The notes under the pieces were generated by a model. The model worked only from the letters and a program-made list of their open reading frames with translations. It had not been told where the DNA came from and ran no database searches. From NCBI RefSeq assembly GCF_003286085.1, contig NW_020825327.1, forward strand, positions 806,001-870,000: a stretch of 64,000 nt of DNA. The letters run 5' to 3'. The translations under genes were made by a program, and so were the position numbers. Of the stretch, positions 45,856-58,484 are shown piece by piece. The stretch is from Drosophila persimilis (lineage: Eukaryota; Arthropoda; Insecta; Diptera; Drosophilidae). Each line of letters begins with the position of its first letter. The stretch's first letter is position 1.

Positions 45856-48564
45856 ATGGACAACGATCCAAATACAGGCGCGGGCGGAAATATTGTGGTG
45901 GCTGATTCCAGACTGAGTCTGTATAAACGTAAAAGTCAGTCATTATATGATCGATTGCACAGGCTTGGCGAATCCTTCGCGGGGAATAAAATCGACAAGC
46001 TGACCGCCGCGGAAGTCGAGGTGCGCCTTGATATGTTGGCAGAAATTCGAGCGGAATTTAATAAGGCCCATAATGAGTTGGAGGCTCTCGATCAAAACGA
46101 GATTGGGAGTGAGCTGCGCGAAATCTTCGATACTCTTTTCATATCGTTGAAAGCTGAGTTGCTGGCTGCTGTTGAAGTAAGCCAGTCACACGCCGCTGCC
46201 AATTCTACGACTCTGCCAAGCCATTCCGGACATAGTACCATCATCATGGCTCACAAGCAGCGACTTCCTGAGCTGAAGGTGCCGAAGTTTTCTGGTGGAT
46301 ACGTCGAGTTCTCGGATTTTATGGCAATGTTCAAATCGGTGATTGAAGCGGATGCGGATCTCAGTGACATCGAGAAATTCCAGCACCTTCGCTCTTGCCT
46401 CGCTGATGCGGCTTTGGATTCGGTTCGATCGTTGGAGCTCTCCAGTGCCAATTATCGTGCGGCTCTGGATATACTTAATAAACGCTTTAATAACAAAAGA
46501 CTTGTTTTCCAGGCACACATCAAGAAGATTCTTGGGCTAAAGAGGGTAGACTCGCCTTCTGCTAAAAGGCTTCGGGAGTTTTCGGATGCAGTCAATTTAC
46601 ACATGCGAGCGTTGCAGACATTGGGAACTGCTGAGGAGATTTCGGGATTCATGGTTATCAACATGCTGCTGCAGAAGTTGGATTCGAAGACGCAAACCAA
46701 ATGGGAGGAGCACACATCGTCGGATGCTCTACCTACCGCAGAGAAATTCTTCGAATTCTTGCAGCAACGCTGCCAGAAAATGGAGCGATTGGAATATGCT
46801 ACAGCGACACACGCTAGTAGCGATCAGGTGGGAAAAAACCATTCCTATACGCATGTTAAGAAAACGTTTGTAGCTTCCAACTCTTCCGACCCGTCTGTAT
46901 GCGTTTTTTGCCACTCAGCGGGCCATGGAATATACTCGTGCAAGATATTCGAAAATCTCTCACCGTTGCTGCGCCACAAAGAAGTGAAGAAGCTTTCCCT
47001 ATGCTTCAATTGCCTAAAACCGGGGCACCGGACCCGCGCATGCAATAGTGGAAAATGTAGAGTATGCGGCGGTAAGCATCATAGTTTGTTGCACTTCGTT
47101 AGTATGCAGCCCACAACACAAGGCTGCCCAGGTATTACTCCTCCCGATCTGGCCGTTCAACCGGACACTTTTTCCGTTGCTCAAAATTCTGCTAGCAGCT
47201 CGTCTCTACCTTCGTCTACCTCTCTTGCTGCCCAAGGTCTTCACTCTGATGTCGTGCTTCTGGCTACAGCCGTGGTTCTCGTGAAGAATCGGTCTGGCGT
47301 TTTAGTTCCTTGTCGTGCCATCTTAGATTCAGGATCGCAGCTGCATCTCGTCACATCCAGGTTCGCCCAGCAGCTTCAGCTTAGGAGAACTCAATCGTCT
47401 GCACTTGTGTCTGGGCTGGGCGATACCAGCGTTTCTACTGAGGGATCCACCATAAGCATTTGTATGCATTCTCGCACCTCTTCTTACACAACTACGCTTA
47501 CTGCTCTCATCGCCCCCACGATTACCGATTCTCAACCAAGTATGGCAGTAAATGTATCCGATTGGCGTATTCCATCTAACATTCAGCTCGCTGATCCTGC
47601 ATTTTTCAATCCTCAACGGGTTGATCTTCTCATTGGTGCGAGCGTTTTTTATGATCTCCTCTGCGTAGGGCAAATCAAACTCACCGATGGACTGCCTCTT
47701 CTGCAGAAGACCCGGCTTGGGTGGATCGTATCTGGTGGTGGGCAGAAGGTATCAAGCTCGGCGCTTTTGGCCACGCACAATTGTCCAGATTCGATAGCTG
47801 AGATGGAAGCAAGGTTGGATAAAACTCTTCGTATGTTTTGGGAAGTCGAGAATTGTGTGGAGGTTGGGTTGAATACCAAAGAAGAAGACGATTGTGAAGC
47901 ACATTTCGTAAGCCACCTCTCACGGTTGCCATCCGGGGAGTATGCAGTTCGTCTGCCGCTAAACAACAATATTGATCGTTTAGGAGAATCTTATGCTCAG
48001 GCTTATCGACGGTTCATCAGTCTGGAGCGAAAACTGGAGCGTAATCCTACACTCAAGGAGCGGTATTCCGCCTTTATGAGGGAGTACATTGATTTGCATC
48101 ATATGCACCAAGTCAACCCTGATTCCCGTAGCCTCTGCAAATATTTCCTGCCTCATCACTGTGTCCTAAAGGAGGACAGTACGACGACAAAACTCCGTGT
48201 CGTTTTCGATGGATCCGCAGCTACATCAACTGGATATTCTCTAAATGATGTGATGATGACAGGCCCTGTTATTCAGCCTGCATTGTTCAACATATTGATT
48301 CGCTTTCGAACATATCCAGTCGCTCTCACTGGGGACATTTGTAAAATGTACCGCTGCGTACGAGTGTCTCCACCCGACAATTTGTATCAGTGCATCCTAT
48401 GGCGAGATTCCATCGAGTCCGAGGTTCAAGTCTACACATTAGACACCGTCACATACGGGACGAGGGCTGCATCATTTTTAGCGGTCCGCGCAATGCACCA
48501 GCTGGCCATCGACGATTGCATAGGCTTGGCGAATCCTTCGCGGGGAATAAAATCGATAAGTTGA
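45856..48564 (+). pseudogene. BEL-1 gag-pol, copy B, truncated in RT and fused to BEL-2 gag
   Basis: ATG at 45856. One long frame covers the gag domain (VPKFSGGYVEFSDFMAMFKS near residue 170), zinc knuckles (CVFCHSAGHGIYSC, CFNCLKPGHRTRAC, CRVCGGKHHSLLH, about residues 349-412), a protease with DSG near residue 490 (AILDSGSQLHLVTSRF), and RT (KLRVVFDGSAATSTGYSLND; LTGDICKMYRCVRV). At 48515 RT breaks off after MHQLAID. The frame runs 16 codons into out-of-frame BEL-2 gag and stops. It therefore lacks the second half of RT, RNase H and integrase. It is the first of the two 4315-bp duplicate units. Confidence 0.92.
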
Positions 48565-49049
48565 CCGCCGCCGAGGCTCTCGATCAAAACGAGATTGGGA
48601 GTGAGATGCGCGAAATCTTCGATACTCTTTTCATATCGTTGAAAGCGGAGTTGCTGGCTGCTGTTGAAGTAAGCCAGTCACACGCCGCTGCCCATTCTAC
48701 GACTCTGCCAAACCATTCCGGACATAGTACCATCATCGTCGCTCACAAGCAGCGACTTCATGAGCTGAAGGTGCCTAAGTTTTCTGGTGGATACGTCGAG
48801 ATTTCGGATCGCTCTTTTCTTCGCTCTTGCCTCGCTGATGCGGCTTTGGATTCGGTTCGATCGTTGGAGCTCTCCAGTGCCAATTATCGTGCGGCTCTGG
48901 ATATACTTAATAAACGCTTTAATAACAAAAGACTTGTTTTTCAGGCACACATCAAGAAGATTCTTGGGATAAAGAGGGTAGACTCGCCTTCTGCTAAAAG
49001 GCTTCGGGAGTTTTCGGATGCAGTCAATTTACACATGCGAGCGTTGCAG
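48516..49049 (+). pseudogene. BEL-2 gag fragment inside the duplication
   Basis: Duplicate of 44201-44734, reading LHRLGESFAGNKIDKLTAAE to HMRALQ, now joined upstream to BEL-1 RT. No start codon of its own. Confidence 0.85.
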
Positions 49050-49435
49050 GGCGTATATTTTGAAATATACGTTTTATAGTGATATCTAACAGGAGTGCGG
49101 ATACCAAATTTGGTTGCACTAGCCTTAAGAGTTTCTGAGATTTGTGGATGCCCCAGATTTTCGTCCTTTGCGGGGCGGAAGGGGGTGTGGCGAAATTTTG
49201 ACACAAAACGGTCAAGGTCCGATATCACAGGAGTGTGGATAAAAAATGTTGTTGCAATTGGCAAAACCGACCATGAAACCTGTGTGTTAGAGAGAGACAG
49301 AGCGAGAAAAAATTAAATTGTGTTCTTGATTCTGGCTATAATAATTATACGATCTGGTTCAGTTCTACACTCTAGAACATATAGTCATCCTCTGAGATTT
49401 TGCGTTTTCAGTTTTCTTGTATTTTTGAAATTGTA
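49050..49435 (+). mobile_element. SGM/DINE-1 copy b, left part, duplicate
   Basis: Duplicate of 44735-45120, ending in ttgta before the LTR. Confidence 0.87.
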
Positions 49436-49834
49436 TGTTCGGGCCAGCCGCTGAGGAATAACCGTAACTTTAGCATTATTATTGTATGAGCATAGAGAGC
49501 CGCCTACATATGTTGTAAAACGTTGACTTTCTGCAGAGCTGCTGCGCTCTCTCGCTAAAGGGGCTCTCTGCCGCCGCCACTTCGGCAACTACTTTGATCT
49601 GCTGCCGCCACTTAGGCAGTCACTTTGATCTAACGCCGTCGTCTATAGTTTTAGTTCTATGCTAACCCCTCTGCGCATTGGTTGCATATCGATCTCGCAT
49701 AAAGTTCATCTGGCAATAGCAAGCAATCGGCTTCCGCTAAGCCACCAAGATTAAATATAAATTATAAAGTTTAACCCAAAATCTCTTTTTATTTTGAAAT
49801 ACATAGGTGCCAAAAAAGCTTGGCATCTCAAACA
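49436..49834 (+). repeat. BEL-1 5' LTR, copy C (399 bp)
   Basis: Same ends as the other copies. This is the 5' LTR that leads into the most complete BEL-1 coding region. With the 3' LTR at 57152 it encloses an element of 8115 bp, or 6394 bp without the 1721-bp duplication. Confidence 0.93.
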
Positions 49835-49835
49835 T

Positions 49836-49855
49836 TGGTGACCCCCCGACGTGAT
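49836..49855 (+). promoter_or_regulatory. BEL-1 primer binding site
   Basis: tggtgaccccccgacgtgat, one base inside the LTR. Identical sites lie at 39162, 45521, 43766 and 60870. Which tRNA it pairs with was not determined. Confidence 0.75.
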
Positions 49856-50170
49856 ATAAAACCATTGCTTAATCGCGTTCCGTTAAAACACTTATTAATT
49901 ATACAATATTGTGTTGTTGGGTAGTTTAACTACCAACAAATACATTTGTGTGCACATTAAAAACAGTTTAAAGTGCAAATTCAGTGAGAGTGCGGCTGGA
50001 ATATTTATAGACAAATTCCGGTACTTTAAGCGTCGAATCTCTCATTCTCTGCGCAGCTGCAGCCGCGGTTCTTGACTTTTCGTGTCTTGCATTCTCGCTC
50101 TCGCGTCTATACATCGTCGCTTAAGCGGTATTTCATTTTCCGTTGTTGTGTCGATTGCACAACGGTTAAC

Positions 50171-53158
50171 ATGGACAACGATCCAAATACAGGCGCGGGC
50201 GGAAATATTGTGGTGGCTGATTCCAGACTGAGTCTGTATAAACGTAAAAGTCAGTCATTATATGATCGATTGCACAGGCTTGGCGAATCCTTCGCGGGGA
50301 ATAAAATCGACAAGCTGACCGCCGCGGAAGTCGAGGTGCGCCTTGATATGTTGGCAGAAATTCGAGCGGAATTTAATAAGGCCCATAATGAGTTGGAGGC
50401 TCTCGATCAAAACGAGATTGGGAGTGAGCTGCGCGAAATCTTCGATACTCTTTTCATATCGTTGAAAGCTGAGTTGCTGGCTGCTGTTGAAGTAAGCCAG
50501 TCACACGCCGCTGCCAATTCTACGACTCTGCCAAGCCATTCCGGACATAGTACCATCATCATGGCTCACAAGCAGCGACTTCCTGAGCTGAAGGTGCCGA
50601 AGTTTTCTGGTGGATACGTCGAGTTCTCGGATTTTATGGCAATGTTCAAATCGGTGATTGAAGCGGATGCGGATCTCAGTGACATCGAGAAATTCCAGCA
50701 CCTTCGCTCTTGCCTCGCTGATGCGGCTTTGGATTCGGTTCGATCGTTGGAGCTCTCCAGTGCCAATTATCGTGCGGCTCTGGATATACTTAATAAACGC
50801 TTTAATAACAAAAGACTTGTTTTCCAGGCACACATCAAGAAGATTCTTGGGCTAAAGAGGGTAGACTCGCCTTCTGCTAAAAGGCTTCGGGAGTTTTCGG
50901 ATGCAGTCAATTTACACATGCGAGCGTTGCAGACATTGGGAACTGCTGAGGAGATTTCGGGATTCATGGTTATCAACATGCTGCTGCAGAAGTTGGATTC
51001 GAAGACGCAAACCAAATGGGAGGAGCACACATCGTCGGATGCTATACCTACCGCAGAGAAATTCTTCGAATTCTTGCAGCAACGCTGCCAGAAAATGGAG
51101 CGATTGGAATATGCTACAGCGACACACGCTAGTAGCGATCAGGTGGGAAAAAACCATTCCTATACGCATGTTAAGAAAACGTTTGTAGCTTCCAACTCTT
51201 CCGACCCGTCTGTATGCGTTTTTTGCCACTCAGCGGGCCATGGAATATACTCGTGCAAGATATTCGAAAATCTCTCACCGTTGCTGCGCCACAAAGAAGT
51301 GAAGAAGCTTTCCCTATGCTTCAATTGCCTAAAACCGGGGCACCGGACCCGCGCATGCAATAGTGGAAAATGTAGAGTATGCGGCGGTAAGCATCATAGT
51401 TTGTTGCACTTCGTTAGTATGCAGCCCACAACACAAGGCTGCCCAGGTATTACTCCTCCCGATCTGGCCGTTCAACCGGACACTTTTTCCGTTGCTCAAA
51501 ATTCTGCTAGCAGCTCGTCTCTACCTTCGTCTACCTCTCTTGCTGCCCAAGGTCTTCACTCTGATGTCGTGCTTCTGGCTACAGCCGTGGTTCTCGTGAA
51601 GAATCGGTCTGGCGTTTTAGTTCCTTGTCGTGCCATCTTAGATTCAGGATCGCAGCTGCATCTCGTCACATCCAGGTTCGCCCAGCAGCTTCAGCTTAGG
51701 AGAACTCAATCGTCTGCACTTGTGTCTGGGCTGGGCGATACCAGCGTTTCTACTGAGGGATCCACCATAAGCATTTGTATGCATTCTCGCACCTCTTCTT
51801 ACACAACTACGCTTACTGCTCTCATCGCCCCCACGATTACCGATTCTCAACCAAGTATGGCAGTAAATGTATCCGATTGGCGTATTCCATCTAACATTCA
51901 GCTCGCTGATCCTGCATTTTTCAATCCTCAACGGGTTGATCTTCTCATTGGTGCGAGCGTTTTTTATGATCTCCTCTGCGTAGGGCAAATCAAACTCACC
52001 GATGGACTGCCTCTTCTGCAGAAGACCCGGCTTGGGTGGATCGTATCTGGTGGTGGGCAGAAGGTATCAAGCTCGGCGCTTTTGGCCACGCACAATTGTC
52101 CAGATTCGATAGCTGAGATGGAAGCAAGGTTGGATAAAACTCTTCGTATGTTTTGGGAAGTCGAGAATTGTGTGGAGGTTGGGTTGAATACCAAAGAAGA
52201 AGACGATTGTGAAGCACATTTCGTAAGCCACCTTTCACGGTTGCCATCCGGGGAGTATGCAGTTCGTCTGCCGCTAAACAACAATATTGATCGTTTAGGA
52301 GAATCTTATGCTCAGGCTTATCGACGGTTCATCAGTCTGGAGCGAAAACTGGAGCGTAATCCTACACTCAAGGAGCGGTATTCCGCCTTTATGAGGGAGT
52401 ACATTGATTTGCATCATATGCACCAAGTCAACCCTGATTCCCGTAGCCTCTGCAAATATTTCCTGCCTCATCACTGTGTCCTAAAGGAGGACAGTACGAC
52501 GACAAAACTCCGTGTCGTTTTCGATGGATCCGCAGCTACATCAACTGGATATTCTCTAAATGATGTGATGATGACAGGCCCTGTTATTCAGCCTGCATTG
52601 TTCAACATATTGATTCGCTTTCGAACATATCCAGTCGCTCTCACTGGGGACATTTGTAAAATGTACCGCTGCGTACGAGTGTCTCCACCCGACAATTTGT
52701 ATCAGTGCATCCTATGGCGAGATTCCATCGAGTCCGAGGTTCAAGTCTACACATTAGACACCGTCACATACGGGACGAGGGCTGCATCATTTTTAGCGGT
52801 CCGCGCAATGCACCAGCTGGCCATCGACGAGGGTGAATCCTACCCTCTTGGCTCAGCTGCTCTGCGGCAGGAGTTTTTCGTGGATGACCTCATTTCGGGC
52901 GGTAATTCGGTCGCACAGGTCATGGAAAAAATGCACCAAACATCAGCTTTACTGTCCCGTGGTAACTTTAGACTTAGGAAATGGTGCTCCAGTCACCAGG
53001 AAGTACTTGAGGGAACCCCTGAAGATGACATAGAGAAGTTCCTAAAGTTTAATGATGGAAGCGACATAGCCAAAACTCTCGGCTTAGCGTGGGACCCTGC
53101 TTCGGATCAGCTGCTTTTTGCCTTGTCCGCACTGGACACAACCTCAAAGCCATCAAAG
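50171..53158 (+). pseudogene. BEL-1 gag-pol, copy C, 5' half (gag, protease, RT), shifted by internal duplication
   Basis: ATG at 50171 (aacATGG). One frame carries gag, three knuckles (about 51217-51410), protease DSG near 51640 and RT, including LTGDICKMYRC (about 52640) and the catalytic FVDDLISG box (about 52876). The protein continues LGLAWDPASDQLLFALSAL to 53158. There a 1721-bp tandem duplication returns it to the protease region in another frame, and a stop follows at 53318-53320. Because 1721 is not a multiple of three, the polyprotein is split. The rest of pol is read from the second copy. Without the duplication the gag-pol frame would be uninterrupted, consistent with a recently active element. 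Confidence 0.92.
51438..53158 (+). repeat. 1721-bp tandem duplication inside BEL-1 pol, first copy
   Basis: Runs from just after the last knuckle (gctgcccaggtattactc) to the end of RT (ccatcaaag). It repeats at 53159-54879. The joint shares 3 bp (aag). Confidence 0.95.
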
Positions 53159-54879
53159 GCTGCCCAGGTATTACTCCTCCCGATCTGGCCGTTCAACCGG
53201 ACACTTTTTCCGTTGCTCAAAATTCTGCTAGCAGCTCGTCTCTACCTTCGTCTACCTCTCTTGCTGCCCAAGGTCTTCACTCTGATGTCGTGCTTCTGGC
53301 TACAGCCGTGGTTCTCGTGAAGAATCGGTCTGGCGTTTTAGTTCCTTGTCGTGCCATCTTAGATTCAGGATCGCAGCTGCATCTCGTCACATCCAGGTTC
53401 GCCCAGCAGCTTCAGCTTAGGAGAACTCAATCGTCTGCACTTGTGTCTGGGCTGGGCGATACCAGCGTTTCTACTGAGGGATCCACCAGAAGCATTTGTA
53501 TGCATTCTCGCACCTCTTCTTACACAACTACGCTTACTGCTCTCATCGCCCCCACGATTACCGATTCTCAACCAAGTATGGCAGTAAATGTATCCGATTG
53601 GCGTATTCCATCTAACATTCAGCTCGCTGATCCTGCATTTTTCAATCCTCAACGGGTTGATCTTCTCATTGGTGCGAGCGTTTTTTATGATCTCCTCTGC
53701 GTAGGGCAAATCAAACTCACCGATGGACTGCCTCTTCTGCAGAAGACCCGGCTTGGGTGGATCGTATCTGGTGGTGGGCAGAAGGTATCAAGCTCGGCGC
53801 TTTTGGCCACGCACAATTGTCCAGATTCGATAGCTGAGATGGAAGCAAGGTTGGATAAAACTCTTCGTATGTTTTGGGAAGTCGAGAATTGTGTGGAGGT
53901 TGGGTTGAATACCAAAGAAGAAGACGATTGTGAAGCACATTTCGTAAGCCACCTTTCACGGTTGCCATCCGGGGAGTATGCAGTTCGTCTGCCGCTAAAC
54001 AACAATATTGATCGTTTAGGAGAATCTTATGCTCAGGCTTATCGACGGTTCATCAGTCTGGAGCGAAAACTGGAGCGTAATCCTACACTCAAGGAGCGGT
54101 ATTCCGCCTTTATGAGGGAGTACATTGATTTGCATCATATGCACCAAGTCAACCCTGATTCCCGTAGCCTCTGCAAATATTTCCTGCCTCATCACTGTGT
54201 CCTAAAGGAGGACAGTACGACGACAAAACTCCGTGTCGTTTTCGATGGATCCGCAGCTACATCAACTGGATATTCTCTAAATGATGTGATGATGACAGGC
54301 CCTGTTATTCAGCCTGCATTGTTCAACATATTGATTCGCTTTCGAACATATCCAGTCGCTCTCACTGGGGACATTTGTAAAATGTACCGCTGCGTACGAG
54401 TGTCTCCACCCGACAATTTGTATCAGTGCATCCTATGGCGAGATTCCATCGAGTCCGAGGTTCAAGTCTACACATTAGACACCGTCACATACGGGACGAG
54501 GGCTGCATCATTTTTAGCGGTCCGCGCAATGCACCAGCTGGCCATCGACGAGGGTGAATCCTACCCTCTTGGCTCAGCTGCTCTGCGGCAGGAGTTTTTC
54601 GTGGATGACCTCATTTCGGGCGGTAATTCGGTCGCACAGGTCATGGAAAAAATGCACCAAACATCAGCTTTACTGTCCCGTGGTAACTTTAGACTTAGGA
54701 AATGGTGCTCCAGTCACCAGGAAGTACTTGAGGGAACCCCTGAAGATGACATAGAGAAGTTCCTAAAGTTTAATGATGGAAGCGACATAGCCAAAACTCT
54801 CGGCTTAGCGTGGGACCCTGCTTCGGATCAGCTGCTTTTTGCCTTGTCCGCACTGGACACAACCTCAAAGCCATCAAAG
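53159..54879 (+). repeat. 1721-bp tandem duplication inside BEL-1 pol, second copy
   Basis: Nearly identical to the first copy; one visible change is accagaagc instead of accataagc near 53488. It leads without interruption into RNase H and integrase. Confidence 0.95.
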
Positions 54880-57140
54880 CGGTCGGTTTTATCTACGATT
54901 GCGCGGTTCTACGACCCTCTTGGATTGATAAATCCAGTCATTGTCAGGTGCAAAATCTTCCTTCAGCAGCTTTGGAGAGAAAATTTGGATTGGGATGAAA
55001 GCCTACCCTCAGCGTTGCATTCAACTTGGATGGACTTGAGAAATAGTTTGGCAAGCATTTCTCGGATCTCATTTCCTCGCTTGGTTCTTCGTTCTAGTGT
55101 GGCTACAGAAGTTCACGGATTCTGTGATGCCAGCTTAGAAGCATATGGCGCTTGCGTGTATGTCGTGTCCAGGGAAGCCCAGTCTTCGAGCCACGTTTTG
55201 TGCTCAAAGTCGCGAGTGGCGCCGCTAAAGACTATATCGATTCCTAAGCTGGAATTAAGTGGAGCCCATTTGCTTGCAAAAATCATGCAGAATGTAAAGG
55301 ACATGGGAATCTTTACAGGTCGGTTCTATTGCTGGTCGGATTCGTCAACAGCATTATCTTGGATTAGGGACGAGCCAGCTAAATTTCAAGTTTTCGTGGC
55401 AAATCGAGTGGCATCAATTCAGGAGTTGACGGCAGACATGGAATGGCGCTATGTTCCCACATCTTTAAATCCTGCTGATATTCTCTCGAGAGGCTCGCTT
55501 CCCAACCATCTTATCCAGTCAGAGCTATGGTTTCACGGCCCATCCTTTTTGCTATGCTCCAAGGATAAGTGGCCTGTATCTCCTACTAACAACATAGCAA
55601 CTTTGGAGCTTCGCAAGAGAGGATTGCTAATCACGTCTCCACATGCCGATCTCACGTCCGGATGCAAATTTGCGAATTCATTCTTTCGCATGCAGCGCAC
55701 ATTCGCCTACATGCATAAATTTATACATCGTCTTAGGCATCCAGGACTCACCGTTTCTGATATTCGGCAAGGAACGCATCTTCTAATTCGACACATTCAG
55801 CTGGCAAATTTGTGGATGGACATAAAGGAGATTCGGCGCAATGGTCAAGTCATGAAATCCAGTTCTATTAGTTCGCTCAACCCGTTCATCGATCATTCTG
55901 GACTACTTAGAGTTGGAGGTCGTCTTGGCAACTCATCGCTAGGATTTGATGCTCAGCACCCGCTCATTTTGCCAAAGGGACATTCCATTACCTTTGCGCT
56001 GATAAGATATTATCATGAAAGAAACCTCCATGCCGGACCTCGCGCCTTGCTATCCAAAATTCGGCTGGAATATTGGCCCATTGGAGGTGTTAAGGCAGTG
56101 TCAAGGGTCGTCAGCAGATGTGTGAGATGCTTCAGGACTAGGCCGCGCATGGTCGAACACATCATGGGAGACCTACCTAAGGAACGTTTGGAAGGATCTC
56201 GAGCTTTTGAAGTCACTGGAGTAGATTACTGTGGACCTTTTTTCTACCGATCAGAAATCCGCACAAGGCCTCCGATCAAGTGCTACATTAGCGTATTCAT
56301 CTGCTTCACTTCCAAGGCTATACACATGGAGCTTGTAAAGGATTTGACCACTGCATCGTTTCTAGGCGCACTAAAGCGTTTTACTTCCACTCGAGGAAGG
56401 CCAAGTCAAATTTGGTCGGACAATGCGACAAACTTCGTTGGGGCCAAGAACGAGCTTCTGGAGCTAAAGAAGCTCTGTCTAAGCGAACCGCATATGAAGG
56501 AGGTCCACGAATCCTGCTTGGCTGACTCGATCGACTGGCGTTTCATCCCACCTCGCTCTCCGCATTTTGGCGGGTTGTGGGAAGCCGCCGTGAAGACCGC
56601 AAAATATCACCTGTACCGCTCAGTTGGACCATCTGTGCTTAGCTTCGACGAGCTGCGCACTCTGATCTGTCAGATCACTGCAATTGTTAACTCTCGCCCT
56701 TTGCTCTCGCTTTCAGAAAATCCTGATGATTTAGACGTTTTGACTCCTGCTCATCTGCTTTTAGGCGGCCCCCATGAGCAAATCCTCGAGCCTGATCTAA
56801 CGAAGCTGAACTACAATCGTCTGGATGGCTGGCAGCGGGTCACCCAACTACAACAAATATTTTGGAGCCGTTGGCGCGAAGAGTATCTCACTCTGTTGCA
56901 AGAGCGCGCGAAGTGGCGTACCCCCGCGCAAAACATCTGCAAGAACGACCTCGTTCTGGTGAAGGACGAAAATCTTCCTCCAATGCGTTGGCCACTGGCT
57001 AGAGTGGTCGATGTCGTTTTGGGCAAGGACGGAGTGTGTCGCGTCGCTGACCTGAAGACATCCTCAGGAAACATCAGGAGGGCCGTCACTCGGCTATGTT
57101 TGCTGCCCCTTAAGGAATCTGTTGAGAGACTAGCTCCCAA

Positions 57141-57151
57141 CGGGGGGAGTA
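57141..57151 (+). promoter_or_regulatory. BEL-1 polypurine tract
   Basis: cggggggagta directly before the 3' LTR, as in BEL-4. Confidence 0.8.
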
Positions 57152-57550
57152 TGTTCGGGCCAGCCGCTGAGGAATAACCGTAACTTTAGCATTATTATTG
57201 TATGAGCATAGAGAGCCGCCTACATATGTTGTAAAACGTTGACTTTCTGCAGAGCTGCTGCGCTCTCTCGCTAAAGGGGCTCTCTGCCGCCGCCACTTCG
57301 GCAACTACTTTGATCTGCTGCCGCCACTTCGGCAGTCACTTTGATCTAACGCCGTCGTCTATAGTTTTAGTTCTATGCTAACCCCTCTGCGCATTGGTTG
57401 CATATCGATCTCGCATAAAGTTCATCTGGCAATAGCAAGCAATCGGCTTCCGCTAAGCCACCAAGATTAAATACAAATTATAAAGTTTAACCCAAAATCT
57501 CTTTTTATTTTGAAATACATAGGTGCCAAAAAAGCTTGTCATCTCAAACA
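57152..57550 (+). repeat. BEL-1 3' LTR (399 bp)
   Basis: Begins tgttcgggcc and ends catctcaaaca, then ttgta (57551-57555) followed by the second half of the SGM/DINE-1 copy. It differs from copy C at few positions (cttcggcag, ttaaatacaaatt, agcttgtcatc), so the insertion is young. Confidence 0.93.
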
Positions 57551-57555
57551 TTGTA

Positions 57556-57863
57556 GATGCCACAGAATTTCGCCCTATGTGGGGGCGGGGCAATGTTTTG
57601 AAATATACTTTTAGCAGTGACATATTACAGAAGTCTGGATATAGAATGTCGTAGCTCTAGCTCTTATCGTCTTTGAGCACTAGGCGCTAATAGGGACGGA
57701 CAGACAGACAGGGCTCAATCGACTCGGCTATTGATGCTGATCAAGAATATAAATGTATATACTTTATGGGGTCGGAAACGATTCCATCTGGAACATACAC
57801 ACATCCATTTTCACCACAAATCTAATATACCCCAATACTAATTTTGAGTATCGGGTATAAAAA
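57556..57863 (+). mobile_element. SGM/DINE-1 copy a, right part, after BEL-1
   Basis: gatgccacagaatttcgccc to gagtatcgggtataaaaa, the continuation of the element cut at 38761. It matches 40645-40968, with a shorter gacggacaga run. Confidence 0.87.
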
Positions 57864-57867
57864 GGGG

Positions 57868-58484
57868 TCGAAATCAGACATCTCAAACTACCGTTGTATC
57901 TCCAATTTATCTGCCATTCCTAAACTCTTCGAAGAACATATTACTTCTCAGCTCCAACACTTTTGTAGTAACATGTTTTCAGAATCACAGCACGGATTTG
58001 TAACTATGTAACTGCCGGATTTGCAACGCAATGTTAAACTGACGTAGTTCATACTGATTTTAGTAAAGCTTTCTCTATTAGGATTTCCGACTAAACTTCT
58101 TCTTTGGACTAATGCGTACCTTTGCAATCGTTCTCAGCGTGTCTGCTTCCAACTTCTCTTTCCAAACCTAGGGATCCTGTGTCCCCGTTATTTCTTTAAT
58201 CGGATCTCGACGCTCGCAACAATTGGTATATTATTAACGCTCTTCCTCTTAAAATTTCCACATGTAACGTCATGACCTTCCATCGCAACAAGCCTTAACT
58301 ATTTGACTTTTCAATTAATAATATGTCCTTGGAACGCCTGTACAAAGTTAATGACTTAGGCATTATCTTCGTGCCTAACGTTTGTTTTAATTCTCATCTA
58401 TCCGCTATTTCGAATAAAGCCAAAGGAGTCCATGGCTTTATCAAATGATGGTCTAAGGAATTTTCGGACCCCTATACCACTAAA
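57868..58484 (+). pseudogene. Non-LTR retrotransposon RT fragment, copy B
   Basis: Matches 40973-41463 and continues further: NDLGIIFVPNVCFNSHLSAI, then SNKAKGVHGFIK and WSKEFSDPYTTK, a normal late RT stretch. It ends at about 58484, where LOA sequence starts. The extra part shows that copy A has lost 322 bp. Confidence 0.78.

Larger units (their letters stand above)
44201..48515 (+). repeat. 4315-bp tandem duplication, first copy
   Basis: Spans the rest of BEL-2 gag, SGM copy b, the BEL-1 LTR and BEL-1 gag-pol into RT. It is repeated head to tail at 48516-52830. The joint at 48513-48515 has 3 bp of shared sequence (cga) between the two parental ends. Confidence 0.95.
48516..52830 (+). repeat. 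4315-bp tandem duplication, second copy
   Basis: Begins ttgcataggcttggcgaatc. By eye it differs from the first copy at a handful of sites (for example cttaggcag near 49611, and a Leu-to-Ile codon in gag at about 51043). After 52830 the BEL-1 RT continues normally, so the second copy leads into the intact 3' half. Confidence 0.95.
53159..57177 (+). pseudogene. BEL-1 pol, 3' half (protease, RT, RNase H, integrase, C-terminal domain)
   Basis: One frame of more than 1300 codons. Order: protease DSG near 53360 (CRAILDSGSQLHLVTSRF); DWRIPSNIQLADPAFFNPQR; RT with LTGDICKMYRC near 54365 and FVDDLISG near 54600; the DPLGLINP linker; RNase H with VHGFCDASLEAYGACVYVV near 55110; integrase with a zinc-binding-like start (RYYHERNLHAGPRALL) and acidic residues in VTGVDYCGPF (about 56220), IWSDNATNFVGA (about 56415) and HFGGLWEAAVKTA (about 56580); and finally a C-terminal domain (MRWPLARVVDVVLGKDGVCR). 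The frame stays open a short way into the LTR. There is no natural start: the open frame begins out of frame in the upstream RT copy, and the first Met (53089) is an artefact of the duplication. Confidence 0.92.

Noticed and set aside
53089..53158. ATG at 53089 as the start of the 1362-codon BEL-1 frame
   Set aside because: The first ~23 codons are RT read out of frame; the real protein starts in gag at 50171, and the duplication created this apparent start.
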